A DNA stretch of 64,000 nucleotides from CAWDLX01 sp963753485 (GTDB lineage Bacteria; Actinomycetota; Actinomycetes; Mycobacteriales; Micromonosporaceae): positions 186,001 through 250,000 of the forward strand of contig CAVWCL010000020.1 in the NCBI GenBank assembly GCA_963753485.1, in the 5' to 3' direction. Below, piece by piece: positions 41,824 to 50,247 of this stretch; position 1 is the first letter of the stretch, and every line of letters begins with the position of its first letter. The notes beneath the pieces were generated by a model. It searched no databases. It saw only the letters and a program-made list of their open reading frames with translations, and was not told the DNA's origin. Position numbers and translations under genes: made by a program.

Positions 41824-42486
41824 ATGGATCCGGAACTGCGCGCCGCGGCCGAGGCCGCCCCCGGCTTCATGCCGCCGGCCGAAGGGCTGGCCCTGTACGC
41901 CGCCGCCGTGCAGGTCGCCGGCAACGGATTGGTGCTGGAGGTGGGCACGTACTGCGGCAAGTCGACCATCTACCTCGCGGCCGCGGTACGACGCCATGGT
42001 GGTGTGGTGGTCACGGTCGACCACCACCGGGGATCGGAGGAACACCAACCGGGTTGGGAGTACCACGACCGGGCGCTGGTGGATCCGGTCGCGGGCCGGC
42101 TGGACACCCTGCCCACGATGCGGCGCACGCTGCACGCGGCCGGCGTGGAGGACGCCGTGGTGGCGGTGGTGGGCCGGTCGGCAACGGTGGCCCGGCTGTG
42201 GGCCACGCCACTGGCGATGGTGTTCATCGACGGCGGGCATACCGACGAGGCGGCCAACGCGGACTACGAAGGCTGGGCGCCGCATGTCATGGCCGGCGGG
42301 CTGCTCGCGATCCACGACGTGTTTCCAGATCCGGCCGACGGCGGGCAGGCGCCGTACCACATCTACCGGCGGGCACTGGACAGTGGGGCGTTTCGACTGA
42401 GCAGCGTCACCGGCTCGCTGCGGGTGCTACGCCGCACAGACATCGAGGTAGCAGCCGGCGCGCAGCTCAGCAGGGCCGACGGGTAG
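41824..42486 (+). CDS. Class I SAM-dependent methyltransferase (Methyltransf_24 type)
   Basis: A 220-residue protein with motif I LVLEVGTYCGKSTIYLAAA and acidic motif VVTVDHH, then FIDGGHTDEAANADYEGW and LLAIHDVFPDP, as in the Methyltransf_24 group of small-molecule O-methyltransferases. The substrate is unknown. Its last 60 nt overlap the 3' end of the convergent prenyltransferase-fold gene. It may belong functionally with the opposite-strand GT4/methyltransferase/prenyltransferase operon. Confidence 0.88.
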   Translation: MDPELRAAAEAAPGFMPPAEGLALYAAAVQVAGNGLVLEVGTYCGKSTIYLAAAVRRHGGVVVTVDHHRGSEEHQPGWEYHDRALVDPVAGRLDTLPTMRRTLHAAGVEDAVVAVVGRSATVARLWATPLAMVFIDGGHTDEAANADYEGWAPHVMAGGLLAIHDVFPDPADGGQAPYHIYRRALDSGAFRLSSVTGSLRVLRRTDIEVAAGAQLSRADG

Positions 42487-43488
42487 GCCGTCGCCACCGA
42501 AGACGGCGCTGGTGACCGGCTCGCCGGTGAGCACCGCCCAGGCGAGCAGCACGACCCCCGATGTCCAGGTGGTCCGTTCGACCGGCCAATGGGCGTCGTC
42601 GGGAAAGACGTAGCCGGTCCAGTACGAACCGTCATCGTGGCGCAGGTGCTGTACCGAGGCGAAGAGTTCGGCCGCCCGCACCCGGTCGCCGGTCGCGCAG
42701 AGCGCGAGCACCAGTTCGCAGGTCTCCGCGCCGGTGACCCACGGCCGGTCGCTCACGCAGCGTAGGCCCAGGCCGGGTACGACGAAGCGGTCCCAGCCCT
42801 GGGCCAGCCGGGCCTGCGCCGCCGGTCCGCGCAGGGCGCCGCCGAGGATCGGGTAGTACCAGTCCATCGAGTAGCGCTCGCGCGGCGAGAATTGCTCCGG
42901 ATGGCTGGCCACCACATGCCCGAGCGAGGAGGCGGCCAGCTCCCAGTCCGGCTGGGGTTCGCCGCGCCGGCGGGCCAGCTCGAGCGCGCACCGCAGGCTG
43001 TGGTACATGCTCGAGCAGCCGGTGAGCAGGGCTTCGGCGGCCGGGGTGCCGTCGGGCGAGAGGGCCCAGGCGATCTCACCGTGCGCCCGTTGCAGGCCGA
43101 GCACGAACGCGATCGCCGCGGTCAGCGTCGGCCACATCCGGTCGAGGAAGGCGGTGTCGCCGGTGGTCCGGATGTGGTGCAGCAGGCCGACCGCGAGGTA
43201 CGCGCTGAAGTTCGACTCGCGGACGGGGTCGCTCACCTGGTCGCCGTGGTAACCCCGGCACCAGGATCCATCCGGGTTCTGGGTCCGGCGCAGCCAGTCG
43301 TAGGCCGCCCGCGCGTGGTCGTGCCAGCCGGCGACATCGAGGGCCATCGCGGCCTCGACATGGTCCCACGGGTCGGTCAGGCCGCCGCGAAACCACGCGA
43401 TCTGGCCGGTGCGCAGTTGGGCCGAGACGATGCTCGCCGCCGTCGCGTCCACGTCGGTCGGCGACAGGATCGCGGAGAGCGCGGTCAC
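42427..43488 (-). CDS. Prenyltransferase/squalene-cyclase-fold (alpha-toroid) protein
   Basis: A 353-residue protein with repeated (alpha/alpha) motifs such as RAAYDWLRRTQNPDGSWCRGYHGDQ, VQHLRHDDGSYWTGYVFPDD and RTTWTSGVVLLAWAVLTG. These resemble the QW-type repeats of squalene-hopene cyclases and prenyltransferase beta subunits, but the DxDD cyclase acid motif is not seen, so it need not be a terpene cyclase. GTG 43488 overlaps the stop of the upstream methyltransferase (GTGA). It is third in a GT4 / methyltransferase / toroid operon whose product is unknown. Confidence 0.83.
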   Translation of the reverse strand: MTALSAILSPTDVDATAASIVSAQLRTGQIAWFRGGLTDPWDHVEAAMALDVAGWHDHARAAYDWLRRTQNPDGSWCRGYHGDQVSDPVRESNFSAYLAVGLLHHIRTTGDTAFLDRMWPTLTAAIAFVLGLQRAHGEIAWALSPDGTPAAEALLTGCSSMYHSLRCALELARRRGEPQPDWELAASSLGHVVASHPEQFSPRERYSMDWYYPILGGALRGPAAQARLAQGWDRFVVPGLGLRCVSDRPWVTGAETCELVLALCATGDRVRAAELFASVQHLRHDDGSYWTGYVFPDDAHWPVERTTWTSGVVLLAWAVLTGEPVTSAVFGGDGLPVGPAELRAGCYLDVCAA

Positions 43489-44198
43489 GGCCGGCCCCCC
43501 GGCTTCTCCAGGTAGACCACCAGGCTCTTGCCGACCAGCGGGTTCAGCACCCGCTCGGTCGCCTGTGTCCACCATGGACGGTGGGTGAGGTCGTACACCA
43601 GGAACCGGTGGTAGAGCTGGGGAATGCGGGCCCGCTCGCCGAGCGCACACTGCAGCCACCAGTACGGCGAGTGCAGCGCGTGGGCGTGGTGGCGCGCCCG
43701 GGCGACCAGCGCGGCCGAACGGAGCCGGGATTCCAGGTCGCGGCGGCGGTAGATGCGCACGTGGCCCCCCTCGACCTCGTGGTACGCGTCCGAGAGCGCC
43801 CAGCAGACCCGCTCCGGCCACCAGCGCGGCACTGTGACCGCCAACGTGCCCCCGGGGCGCAACACCCGGGCGGCCTCGGCGATGGCCCGTACGTCGTCGG
43901 GCACGTGCTCCAGGATCTCGGCCGCGATGACCACATCGAAGGCGCCCTCGGCGAAGGGCAGCCGGTACGCGTCGGCCCGGACCGCGAGTGCACCCGCGCC
44001 CACCGGTGCCTCGCCGGCCGCGTGCATGGCGGCGAACATCGCGGCCACGCCGGCCAGGTCGCCGGCGTGCCGGTCGAGCGCCACCACCCGGGCCCCGCGG
44101 CGGTAGCACTCGAACGCGTGCCGGCCGGCGCCGCAACCCAGGTCGAGCACCCGGTCACCGGGGCCGACCCGGAGCCGGCCGAAGTCGACGGTCAGCAC
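43485..44198 (-). CDS. Class I SAM-dependent methyltransferase
   Basis: A 237-residue methyltransferase with motif I VLDLGCGAGRHAFECYRRG, motif II Asp in VVALDRHAGDL, and VVIAAEILEHVPDDVRAIAEAARVLRPGGTLAVTVP. It is a Methyltransf_11-type enzyme. The C-terminal half (ALHSPYWWLQCALGERARIPQLYHRF) is specific to this subgroup and may bind the substrate. GTG 44198 lies 4 nt after the stop of the glycosyltransferase gene; the longer frame to 44846 is antisense shadow. It overlaps the next gene by 4 nt. Confidence 0.9.
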   Translation of the reverse strand: MLTVDFGRLRVGPGDRVLDLGCGAGRHAFECYRRGARVVALDRHAGDLAGVAAMFAAMHAAGEAPVGAGALAVRADAYRLPFAEGAFDVVIAAEILEHVPDDVRAIAEAARVLRPGGTLAVTVPRWWPERVCWALSDAYHEVEGGHVRIYRRRDLESRLRSAALVARARHHAHALHSPYWWLQCALGERARIPQLYHRFLVYDLTHRPWWTQATERVLNPLVGKSLVVYLEKPGGRP

Positions 44199-44202
44199 CG
44201 CG

Positions 44203-45456
44203 TCATCGCCCGTCCCGGCTCGCGATCGCCCGGTGGTAGACCAGTGCCGTGCGCCGGGCGGTCGCCGGCCAGGTGAAGCGCCGGACCACCCGGTCCCGCC
44301 CGGCGGCGCCCAGGCGCGCCCGCAACGCCGGGTCGTCCAGTGCGGTCCCGATCGCCACCGCCAGCGCTTGCGGGTCTCCCGGTGCCACCAGCAGCGCCGC
44401 CTCCCCGTCCGGGCCGGCGACCTCCGGCAGCGCGCCACCGGTGGTCGCGACGACCGGGGTCGCGCACGCCATCGCCTCGACGAGAGGCAAGGAAAAGCCC
44501 TCGAAGAGCGAGGGCACCACGGCCAGCTCGGCCGAGCGCAGGTGGCCCACCAGCTCGGCCTCACTGAGCCGCCCGGTGAACTGGACCGCGCCGGCCAGGC
44601 CGTACCGCTCGATCGCGTCGGCCACCGGTCCGCGCGGCCGGGCCGAACCGACGACGACCAGCTCGACCGCGCGCTCAGTGCGCAGTTTGGCGACCGCCTC
44701 GACGAGCGGCAGCAGACCCTTGAGCGGCACGTCGGCACTCGCCGTGGTGACCAACCGCCCGGCAACCCGGCGGTGCGTCGGATCCGGGGCGAAGCGCTCG
44801 ATCTCCACACCGATCGGAACGACGTCGATTCGGTCGCGTTCGACACCGAGGTGCTCGACGATCTGGTCCCGGGACGAGCCGGAGACCGTGATGACGTGGC
44901 GCAGGTGGGCGGCGACGCGGCGTTGCGTACGGGTGAAGCCGTACCAGCGGCGCAGCGAGAGTCGCCGGGCCCCGGTCGCGGCGGCCAGCTCGATCTCCCG
45001 GTCGATCTGCACCGGGTGGTGCACCGTCGTCACCAGCGGCAGCCCCCACCGGTGCAGGCCGAGCAGTCCGTAGCCGAGGGTCTGATTGTCGTGCACGACG
45101 TCGTAGTGGTGCCGGCGCGCCCACAGCAGCCGCCGGGCCCGCAACGCGAACGTCATCGGCTCCGGGAAGCCGGCGGTCATCATGGTCGCCACCTCGAGCA
45201 CGTCGATCCAGTCCCGGTACTCGTGCCGGCGCGGCATCCGGAACGGGTCGCCGGCCCGGTAGAGGTCCAGGCTCGGCACCGCGACCAACCGCACCCCGGG
45301 GTCCAGCACCGGGTAGGGCTGACCGGAGTAGACATCGACCTGGTGTCCGAGGCGGACTAGCTCGCGGCTGAGGTGGCGCACGTATATGCCCTGCCCGCCA
45401 GAGAACGGGTTGCCCCGGTAGGTGAGCAGGGCAACCCGCAGGGATGCACCGGTCAA
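44203..45456 (-). CDS. Family 4 glycosyltransferase
   Basis: A 417-residue GT-B enzyme. The N-terminal half starts LRVALLTYRGNPFSGGQGIYVRHLSREL (GG loop), and the donor half has VTTASADVPLKGLLPLVEA and E-x7-E in EGFSLPLVEAMACATPVVAT. The proposed start is a TTG at 45456, five bases after GGAGGG; the ATG at 45495 lacks such a site. It is first in a three-gene operon with a methyltransferase and a toroid-fold protein, suggesting glycosylation and methylation of a common, probably lipid or isoprenoid, molecule. Confidence 0.9.
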   Translation of the reverse strand: MTGASLRVALLTYRGNPFSGGQGIYVRHLSRELVRLGHQVDVYSGQPYPVLDPGVRLVAVPSLDLYRAGDPFRMPRRHEYRDWIDVLEVATMMTAGFPEPMTFALRARRLLWARRHHYDVVHDNQTLGYGLLGLHRWGLPLVTTVHHPVQIDREIELAAATGARRLSLRRWYGFTRTQRRVAAHLRHVITVSGSSRDQIVEHLGVERDRIDVVPIGVEIERFAPDPTHRRVAGRLVTTASADVPLKGLLPLVEAVAKLRTERAVELVVVGSARPRGPVADAIERYGLAGAVQFTGRLSEAELVGHLRSAELAVVPSLFEGFSLPLVEAMACATPVVATTGGALPEVAGPDGEAALLVAPGDPQALAVAIGTALDDPALRARLGAAGRDRVVRRFTWPATARRTALVYHRAIASRDGR

Positions 45457-45541
45457 GAACGCCCTCCGCTCCGCCGCGCGGAGCGGCTGCCACATCCGAC
45501 GGCGTCAGTCTATGCCGGGGCTGGGATACCATCCGGGACCA

Positions 45542-45883
45542 GTGAGCGCGAGGAGCGAGCGGGTGCGAGCCCCGCAGCGCGAACGAAAGGCTGGCACGGT
45601 GAGCGCGAGGAGCGAGCGGGTGCGAGCCCCGCAGCGCGAACGAAAGGCTGGCACGGTGAGCGCGAGGAGCGAGCGGGTGCGAGCCCCGCAGCGCGAACGA
45701 AAGGCTGGCACGGTGAGCGCGAGGAGCGAGCGGGTGCGAGCCCCGCAGCGCGAACGAAAGGCTGGCACGGTGAGCGCGAGGAGCGAGCGGGTGCGAGCCC
45801 CGCAGCGCGAACGAAAGGCTGGCACGGTGAGCGCGAGGAGCGAGCGGGTGCGAGCCCCGCAGCGCGAACGAAAGGCTGGCACC
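45542..45883 (+). repeat. Six identical tandem 57-nt units carrying ribosome site and GTG start
   Basis: Units begin at 45542, 45599, 45656, 45713, 45770 and 45827, and lead exactly into the GTG at 45884. Each encodes VSARSERVRAPQRERKAGT in frame with the downstream DUF1295 gene. GAAAGG lies eight bases before each GTG. TACCAT (45527-45532) nine bases before the first GTG could be a -10 box. The same family occurs at 38290-38517, where the last codons differ (KADS instead of KAGT). Confidence 0.96.
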
Positions 45884-46816
45884 GTGAGTGTGACCGAGGA
45901 GAGCTACCCGACCGGCCGTGGCCTGGCCGGGCTGGGGCGGCCGGCGGCGCTCGCCGTGGTCGCCGGCGGCTACCTGCTCGCGGGGCTGGCCGGCATCACC
46001 GTCGCCGCCGTCATCGGGCGCCACCCCGTCACCTCGGCCTGGTGGGGCGACCTCGCCGGGACATTGGTGATCTTCGCGCTCTCGGTCGCGGTGGGCAACG
46101 CCAGTTTCTACGATCCGTACTGGAGCGTGGCCCCGCCCGTGATCGCGGTCGGCTGGCTGCTCTCCGCCGGCACCGGCGTGGCGGCGCGCCAGCTGCTCGT
46201 GCTCACCCTGGTGTGGCTGTGGGCGATCCGGCTGACCGCCAACTGGGCCACCGGATGGGCCGGACTGTCGCATGAGGACTGGCGCTACGTCGACCTGCGC
46301 CGGCGTACCCGCGGGCGGCTGCCCTGGTGGCTGCTGAACCTCACCGGCATCCAGCTCATGCCGACCGTGGTCGTCTTCGCGGGTCTGCTCTCGGTGTGGC
46401 CGGCGCTGGCCGGCAGCCGGCCGCTCGGCCCGCTCGACCTGCTCGCGGTCGCGGTGACCGGGGCCGCCATCACCGTCGAGACCGTGGCCGACCTGCAGCG
46501 GCGGCGCTTCGCCCGGGATCCGGCCCACGACGGCCTGGTCGCCGATGTCGGCTTGTGGCGCTGGTCGCGCCATCCCAACTATCTCGGCGAGATCGGCTTC
46601 TGGTGGGGGCTGTGGTTGTTCGGCCTGGCCGCCGCGCCCACCTGGTGGTGGACGGCCATCGGCCCGCTGGTGATGGTCGCGCTCTTCGTCGGCGCCAGTG
46701 TGCCCATGATGGACCGGCGATGCGCACAGCGGCGCCGCGGCTACGACGAGTACGCCTCCCGGGTGCCGGCCCTGCTGCCGCTGCGCCGGCCGCACCGGGC
46801 CAGTACCGCCGGCTGA
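45884..46816 (+). CDS. DUF1295 / steroid 5-alpha-reductase-like membrane protein
   Basis: A 310-residue membrane protein with about seven helices. The C-terminal part has RFARDPAHDGLVADVGLWRWSRHPNYLGEIGFWWG, the hallmark of DUF1295 and steroid 5-alpha-reductase/ICMT-like proteins, whose HPNY motif binds the NADPH or SAM cofactor. It probably reduces or modifies a lipid or isoprenoid. The GTG at 45884 starts the unique sequence (VTEESYPTGRG), but six in-frame upstream GTGs in the repeats could add 19-residue blocks. It is divergent from the GT4 operon, possibly the same pathway. Confidence 0.88.
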   Translation: MSVTEESYPTGRGLAGLGRPAALAVVAGGYLLAGLAGITVAAVIGRHPVTSAWWGDLAGTLVIFALSVAVGNASFYDPYWSVAPPVIAVGWLLSAGTGVAARQLLVLTLVWLWAIRLTANWATGWAGLSHEDWRYVDLRRRTRGRLPWWLLNLTGIQLMPTVVVFAGLLSVWPALAGSRPLGPLDLLAVAVTGAAITVETVADLQRRRFARDPAHDGLVADVGLWRWSRHPNYLGEIGFWWGLWLFGLAAAPTWWWTAIGPLVMVALFVGASVPMMDRRCAQRRRGYDEYASRVPALLPLRRPHRASTAG

Positions 46817-46831
46817 GGTCCGCCGCCCGCT

Positions 46832-46887
46832 CGTTAGCAAGGGCACCTTGTTAACGGATTCTGACGAAAAGGGTGCCCCTCCTAACG
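46832..46887. repeat. Palindromic intergenic element A, copy 2
   Basis: Arms GTTAGCAAGGGCACC (46833-46847) and GGTGCCCCTCCTAAC (46872-46886) pair imperfectly around a centre with GTTAAC, inverted relative to copies 1 and 3. It lies 16 nt after the DUF1295 stop and about 230 nt before the L,D-transpeptidase start. The rest of that 300-nt gap shows nothing clear. Confidence 0.88.
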
Positions 46888-47116
46888 ACGGGCGCCCAGG
46901 ACTCCGATGTGGACCTCCCCGGTACGGGCCGGTCCGGGCGCCGGAGCCGGGTCCGGCCGGGGCGCCGGTGCCGTGAGCGGTGCGCGGGCGATGGCGGTGG
47001 CGGGCTACAGTATCGCCGTCCGCCCCGTCCAGGACCCCAGACCGAACCGTCTCGTGATGCGTCTTCACAGACGACGATGGGCGCGGGTGGCGCACCGGGC
47101 GATGAGGGGAGCATCG

Positions 47117-48415
47117 ATGAGGTTGGCGCCGTTGACCGGCCGTCGGGCCGCCGCCCGGTGGGCGCTGGCCGGCGCGCTGGTCGTCGCCGTTCTGGCGAGC
47201 ACCGGATGCACCGGTGCCCAGATCCGCCGGCACGAGGTCGGCGCCGCGCCCACCGGCGATCCCGGCCCCACCCTCGGACCGGTGGCCTCCTCCCTGGCTA
47301 TCGCACCCGGGGCCAATGCGAAGAATGTCTCCCCTGCGGCCCCGGTCACCGTGACCATGACCGGCGGCACGCTCTCCGCGGTCACCTTGACCAACGCCGC
47401 CGGTCAGCCGGTCACCGGCAGCTTCGACCCGGCCCGAGGCTCGTGGCGGAACTCGCAGCCGCTCGGCTACGGCAAGACCTACCGGCTCACCGTCACCGGT
47501 AGCGGCGCGGACGGCAAGGCGTACCAGATCGCCCGCACGTTCACCACGGTGCGCCCGCGCAACCTGACGCTGCCCTACCTGCGAGCCAACGAGGGCACGT
47601 TGCTCGACGGCGGCACCTTCGGCGTGGGCCAGCCCATCGTGGTCTGGTTCGACGAGCCGATCAAGAACAAGGCGGCGGCCGAGCGGGCGCTCACCGTGAC
47701 CACAGACCCGAGCACCGTCGTCGGCGGCTGGTACTGGATGGACAGCCACGAGGTGCACTGGCGCCCCCGCGACTACTGGCCGGCCGGGGCAAAGGTCACG
47801 GTCACCGCAGCGGTCTACGGGCAGGATCTTGGCGGTGGGCTCTACGGCCAGGCCGACCGTTCCGCGTCGTTCACTATCGGCCGGTCCAAGGTGGCGATCG
47901 CCGACTCCAAGACCCACCGGATGAAGGTCTACCTCGACGGCAAACTGGTCACCCGGATCAACGGCAAGGACGTGACCGCCGGCATCCCGATCAGCATGGG
48001 CAAGGGGGGCAGCGAGCGCACCGCGCACGGGGTGGTCGACTTCACCACCAACAGCGGCCCGCACGTGGTCACGCTGAAGTACGAGGTGTACCACATGACC
48101 TCGTCCAGCTTCGGGATCACCGACCCGCACTCACTCAACTACTACGCGATCGACATCCGCAAGTCGATCCGGATCACCGGCGACGGCGAGTTCGTGCACC
48201 TGCGCGACTGGGCCGTGTGGCAGATCGGCAAGATGAACACCTCGCACGGCTGCATCAACGTCGGCGTCGACTACATCTACTGGTTCTACAACATGTTCGG
48301 CGCCGGAGACATCGTGGACGTCACCGGCACCGCGCGCCATCTCGCCCTGCGCAACGGGTTGGGCGACTGGGTGCTCTCCTGGGACGACTGGCAGAAGGGC
48401 AGCGCCCTGTCCTAG
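47117..48415 (+). CDS. L,D-transpeptidase lipoprotein
   Basis: A 432-residue exported protein. A signal sequence ends LASTGC, giving a lipid-anchored Cys. Two Ig-like domains (about residues 50-175 and 180-255) precede the YkuD domain (about 260-400), in the same order as mycobacterial LdtMt2. The active site is MNTSHGCINVG: the Cys attacks the L-Lys/DAP-D-Ala bond of a donor stem peptide to form 3-3 cross-links, and the His is catalytic. ATG 47117 has GGGGAG seven bases upstream; in-frame ATG codons upstream are possible but would lengthen the signal peptide. A paralogue runs off the left edge. Confidence 0.94.
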   Translation: MRLAPLTGRRAAARWALAGALVVAVLASTGCTGAQIRRHEVGAAPTGDPGPTLGPVASSLAIAPGANAKNVSPAAPVTVTMTGGTLSAVTLTNAAGQPVTGSFDPARGSWRNSQPLGYGKTYRLTVTGSGADGKAYQIARTFTTVRPRNLTLPYLRANEGTLLDGGTFGVGQPIVVWFDEPIKNKAAAERALTVTTDPSTVVGGWYWMDSHEVHWRPRDYWPAGAKVTVTAAVYGQDLGGGLYGQADRSASFTIGRSKVAIADSKTHRMKVYLDGKLVTRINGKDVTAGIPISMGKGGSERTAHGVVDFTTNSGPHVVTLKYEVYHMTSSSFGITDPHSLNYYAIDIRKSIRITGDGEFVHLRDWAVWQIGKMNTSHGCINVGVDYIYWFYNMFGAGDIVDVTGTARHLALRNGLGDWVLSWDDWQKGSALS

Positions 48416-48933
48416 CGGCGCCCCACCGTGGCGAGGATTGTGTCACGTTGGCGTCGGGGCAGCCGGTCGACGTAGACGATGCCGTCGAGGTGGTCGACCT
48501 CGTGCTGGAAGCAGTGCGCCAGCAGGCCGGTGGCCCGCACCTGCACCGGCGCGCCCGTACGGTCGTGGCCGGTGATCGTGGCGAGATTGGCCCGGGCCAC
48601 GGTCCCGCGCAGCCCGGGCAGCGAGAGGCAACCTTCGCGGTCCTGATCGCGGTAGCGGCGGCCCTTGGGGCAGGCGAGGGTCGGGTTGACCACGTGACCG
48701 GTGAACCGTTCGTCGTCGCTCTCGTCCGGGCAGTCGTACACGAACACCCGCAGGCCGACACCGATCTGGTTGGCCGCGAGCCCGATCCCGTCCGCCGCGT
48801 ACATGGAGGCGAACATGTCGTCAACCAGTACGGCGAGCTCGTCGTCGAACGCGGTGACCGGTCGGCACGGGGTGTGCAGGACAGCTTCGCCGTACGCGGT
48901 GATCGGGCGCACGGCGCCGGGACGGGCGGTCAT
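48412..48933 (-). CDS. def: Peptide deformylase
   Basis: A 173-residue metalloenzyme that removes the formyl group from the first Met of new proteins. All three motifs are intact: GIGLAANQIG, EGCLSLP and QHEVDHLDG (the Cys and two His bind iron or zinc, with the Glu of HExxH as catalyst). ATG 48933 is preceded closely by GGGAGA. Its TAG stop shares the palindrome CTAG with the stop of the convergent transpeptidase gene. It is not next to fmt, so it may be a secondary deformylase. Confidence 0.96.
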   Translation of the reverse strand: MTARPGAVRPITAYGEAVLHTPCRPVTAFDDELAVLVDDMFASMYAADGIGLAANQIGVGLRVFVYDCPDESDDERFTGHVVNPTLACPKGRRYRDQDREGCLSLPGLRGTVARANLATITGHDRTGAPVQVRATGLLAHCFQHEVDHLDGIVYVDRLPRRQRDTILATVGRR

Positions 48934-48960
48934 GGTCTCCCATGATAGGCAGCCGATCCG

Positions 48961-48966
48961 TATGCT
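48961..48966 (+). promoter_or_regulatory. Putative -10 box of leaderless epoxide hydrolase gene
   Basis: TATGCT followed by six bases and the GTG at 48973, inside the 39-nt gap to the divergent def gene. Confidence 0.55.
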
Positions 48967-48972
48967 CCCGGA

Positions 48973-50151
48973 GTGGGAAGTCAGCTGCGATCCGAACCGT
49001 TCACCGTCGCCATCGGCGAGGAGGTGCTGGCTGACCTGCGAGCGCGGATCCGAGCCACCCGGTGGCCGGACGCGGTGCCGGGGGTCGGCTGGGCACAGGG
49101 CGTCGACCCCGCCTACCTGCGGCCGTTGCTGGAGTACTGGGCTGACGGTTTCGACTGGCCGGCCCGGGAGCGTGAGCTCAACCGGTGGCACCACTACCGG
49201 GTCGAGGTCGACGACCTGCGGCTGCACGTCGTACACGAACGGGCGCGCACGGGCGACGCCACGCCTCTGCTGCTGTTGCACGGCTGGCCGAGCTGCTTCG
49301 TCGAGCTGCTCGGCCTGGTGCCGCTGCTCACCGACCCGCAGGCGCACGGCATCGACGGGCCGGCCTTCGACGTGGTGATCCCGTCGCTGCCCGGGTACGG
49401 CTTCTCGCCCCGGCCGGCGATGACCGGAGTGAACTACCGCTACCTCGCCCAGCGGTGCCACCACCTGATGCAGGGCCTCGGGTACGAGCGGTACGCCGCC
49501 GGTGGCGGTGACTTCGGAGCCGGGATCGCCTCGTACATGGCGCTCGACGAACCGGAGCGGATGCTCGGTCTGCACCTGACGAACCTGGAGTTGTGGCCCG
49601 AGCGGGACGCCGGCGCGCGCGCCCTCTCCCCGGCCGAGCAGACCTTCCTGGACCGCAACGGGCAATGGTCCGATGTGGAGCGTGGTTACAGCGCCATCCA
49701 ATCCACGAAGGCGCAGACGGTCGGCTACGGGCTCAACGACTCGCCGGCCGGCCTGGCCGCCTGGATCCTGGAGAAGTGGCGGTCCTGGACCGACAGCGCC
49801 GGCGACCTCGACCACCGGTTCGGCCGCGACTTTCTGCTCACCATCCTCACCATCTACTGGGCAACCCAGACCATCACCTCGTCCATGCGCGACTATGTGG
49901 ACAACCGGTTCCACGGCGCGCCCCTGACCGCGGATGCCCGGGTACGGGTGCCGACCGCGGTGGCCCTGTTCCACCACGAGTTCGTGCCCGAGGGCGAGGC
50001 GCCGCGGGAGTGGGCGGAGCGGCTCTACGACGTGTGGCGGTGGACGCCGATGCCGCGGGGTGGCCATTTCGCGCCGGCCGAGGAGCCGGAGTTGGTCGCT
50101 GCGGACCTCGCCGCGTTCTTCGCCGACGTACGGGCCGGGCAGCGCCACTGA
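48973..50151 (+). CDS. Epoxide hydrolase (EHN domain, alpha/beta fold)
   Basis: A 392-residue protein with the N-terminal epoxide hydrolase domain (residues 1-110) and alpha/beta hydrolase core. Oxyanion site HGWPSCF, nucleophilic Asp in AAGGGDFGAGIAS, and terminal His in RGGHFAPAEEPE are visible. It hydrolyses epoxides to diols; juvenile-hormone-type and microsomal-type enzymes share this architecture, but the bacterial substrate is unknown. It is leaderless. Confidence 0.93.
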   Translation: MGSQLRSEPFTVAIGEEVLADLRARIRATRWPDAVPGVGWAQGVDPAYLRPLLEYWADGFDWPARERELNRWHHYRVEVDDLRLHVVHERARTGDATPLLLLHGWPSCFVELLGLVPLLTDPQAHGIDGPAFDVVIPSLPGYGFSPRPAMTGVNYRYLAQRCHHLMQGLGYERYAAGGGDFGAGIASYMALDEPERMLGLHLTNLELWPERDAGARALSPAEQTFLDRNGQWSDVERGYSAIQSTKAQTVGYGLNDSPAGLAAWILEKWRSWTDSAGDLDHRFGRDFLLTILTIYWATQTITSSMRDYVDNRFHGAPLTADARVRVPTAVALFHHEFVPEGEAPREWAERLYDVWRWTPMPRGGHFAPAEEPELVAADLAAFFADVRAGQRH

Positions 50152-50156
50152 GCCGA

Positions 50157-50212
50157 CCGGCCGAGCCGCGCCGTGAACGGGCCGGCCGAGCCGCGCCGTG
50201 AACGGGCCGGCC
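50157..50212. repeat. Two tandem 25-nt units after the epoxide hydrolase gene
   Basis: Units 50157-50181 and 50182-50206 (CCGGCCGAGCCGCG...) plus six bases of a third, starting 5 nt after the stop codon. They are GC-only filler of unknown role. Confidence 0.7.
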
Positions 50213-50247
50213 GGCCCGCCGGCATCGGCGCGGGGCATGCTTACCGG

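Noticed and set aside
45505..45882. Minus-strand 125-codon repeat protein (PAFRSRCGARTRSLLALT)
   Set aside because: Open only because the 57-nt unit is a multiple of three without stops in several frames; no ribosome site or unique sequence.
45542..45883. CRISPR-like array
   Set aside because: The repeats are direct and contiguous with no spacers; the same holds for 12648-12812 and 38290-38517.
44675..48130. 1151-codon minus-strand frame
   Set aside because: It runs antisense through DUF1295 and L,D-transpeptidase genes and the 57-nt repeats, and in another frame through the GT4 gene. No domain continues across it.
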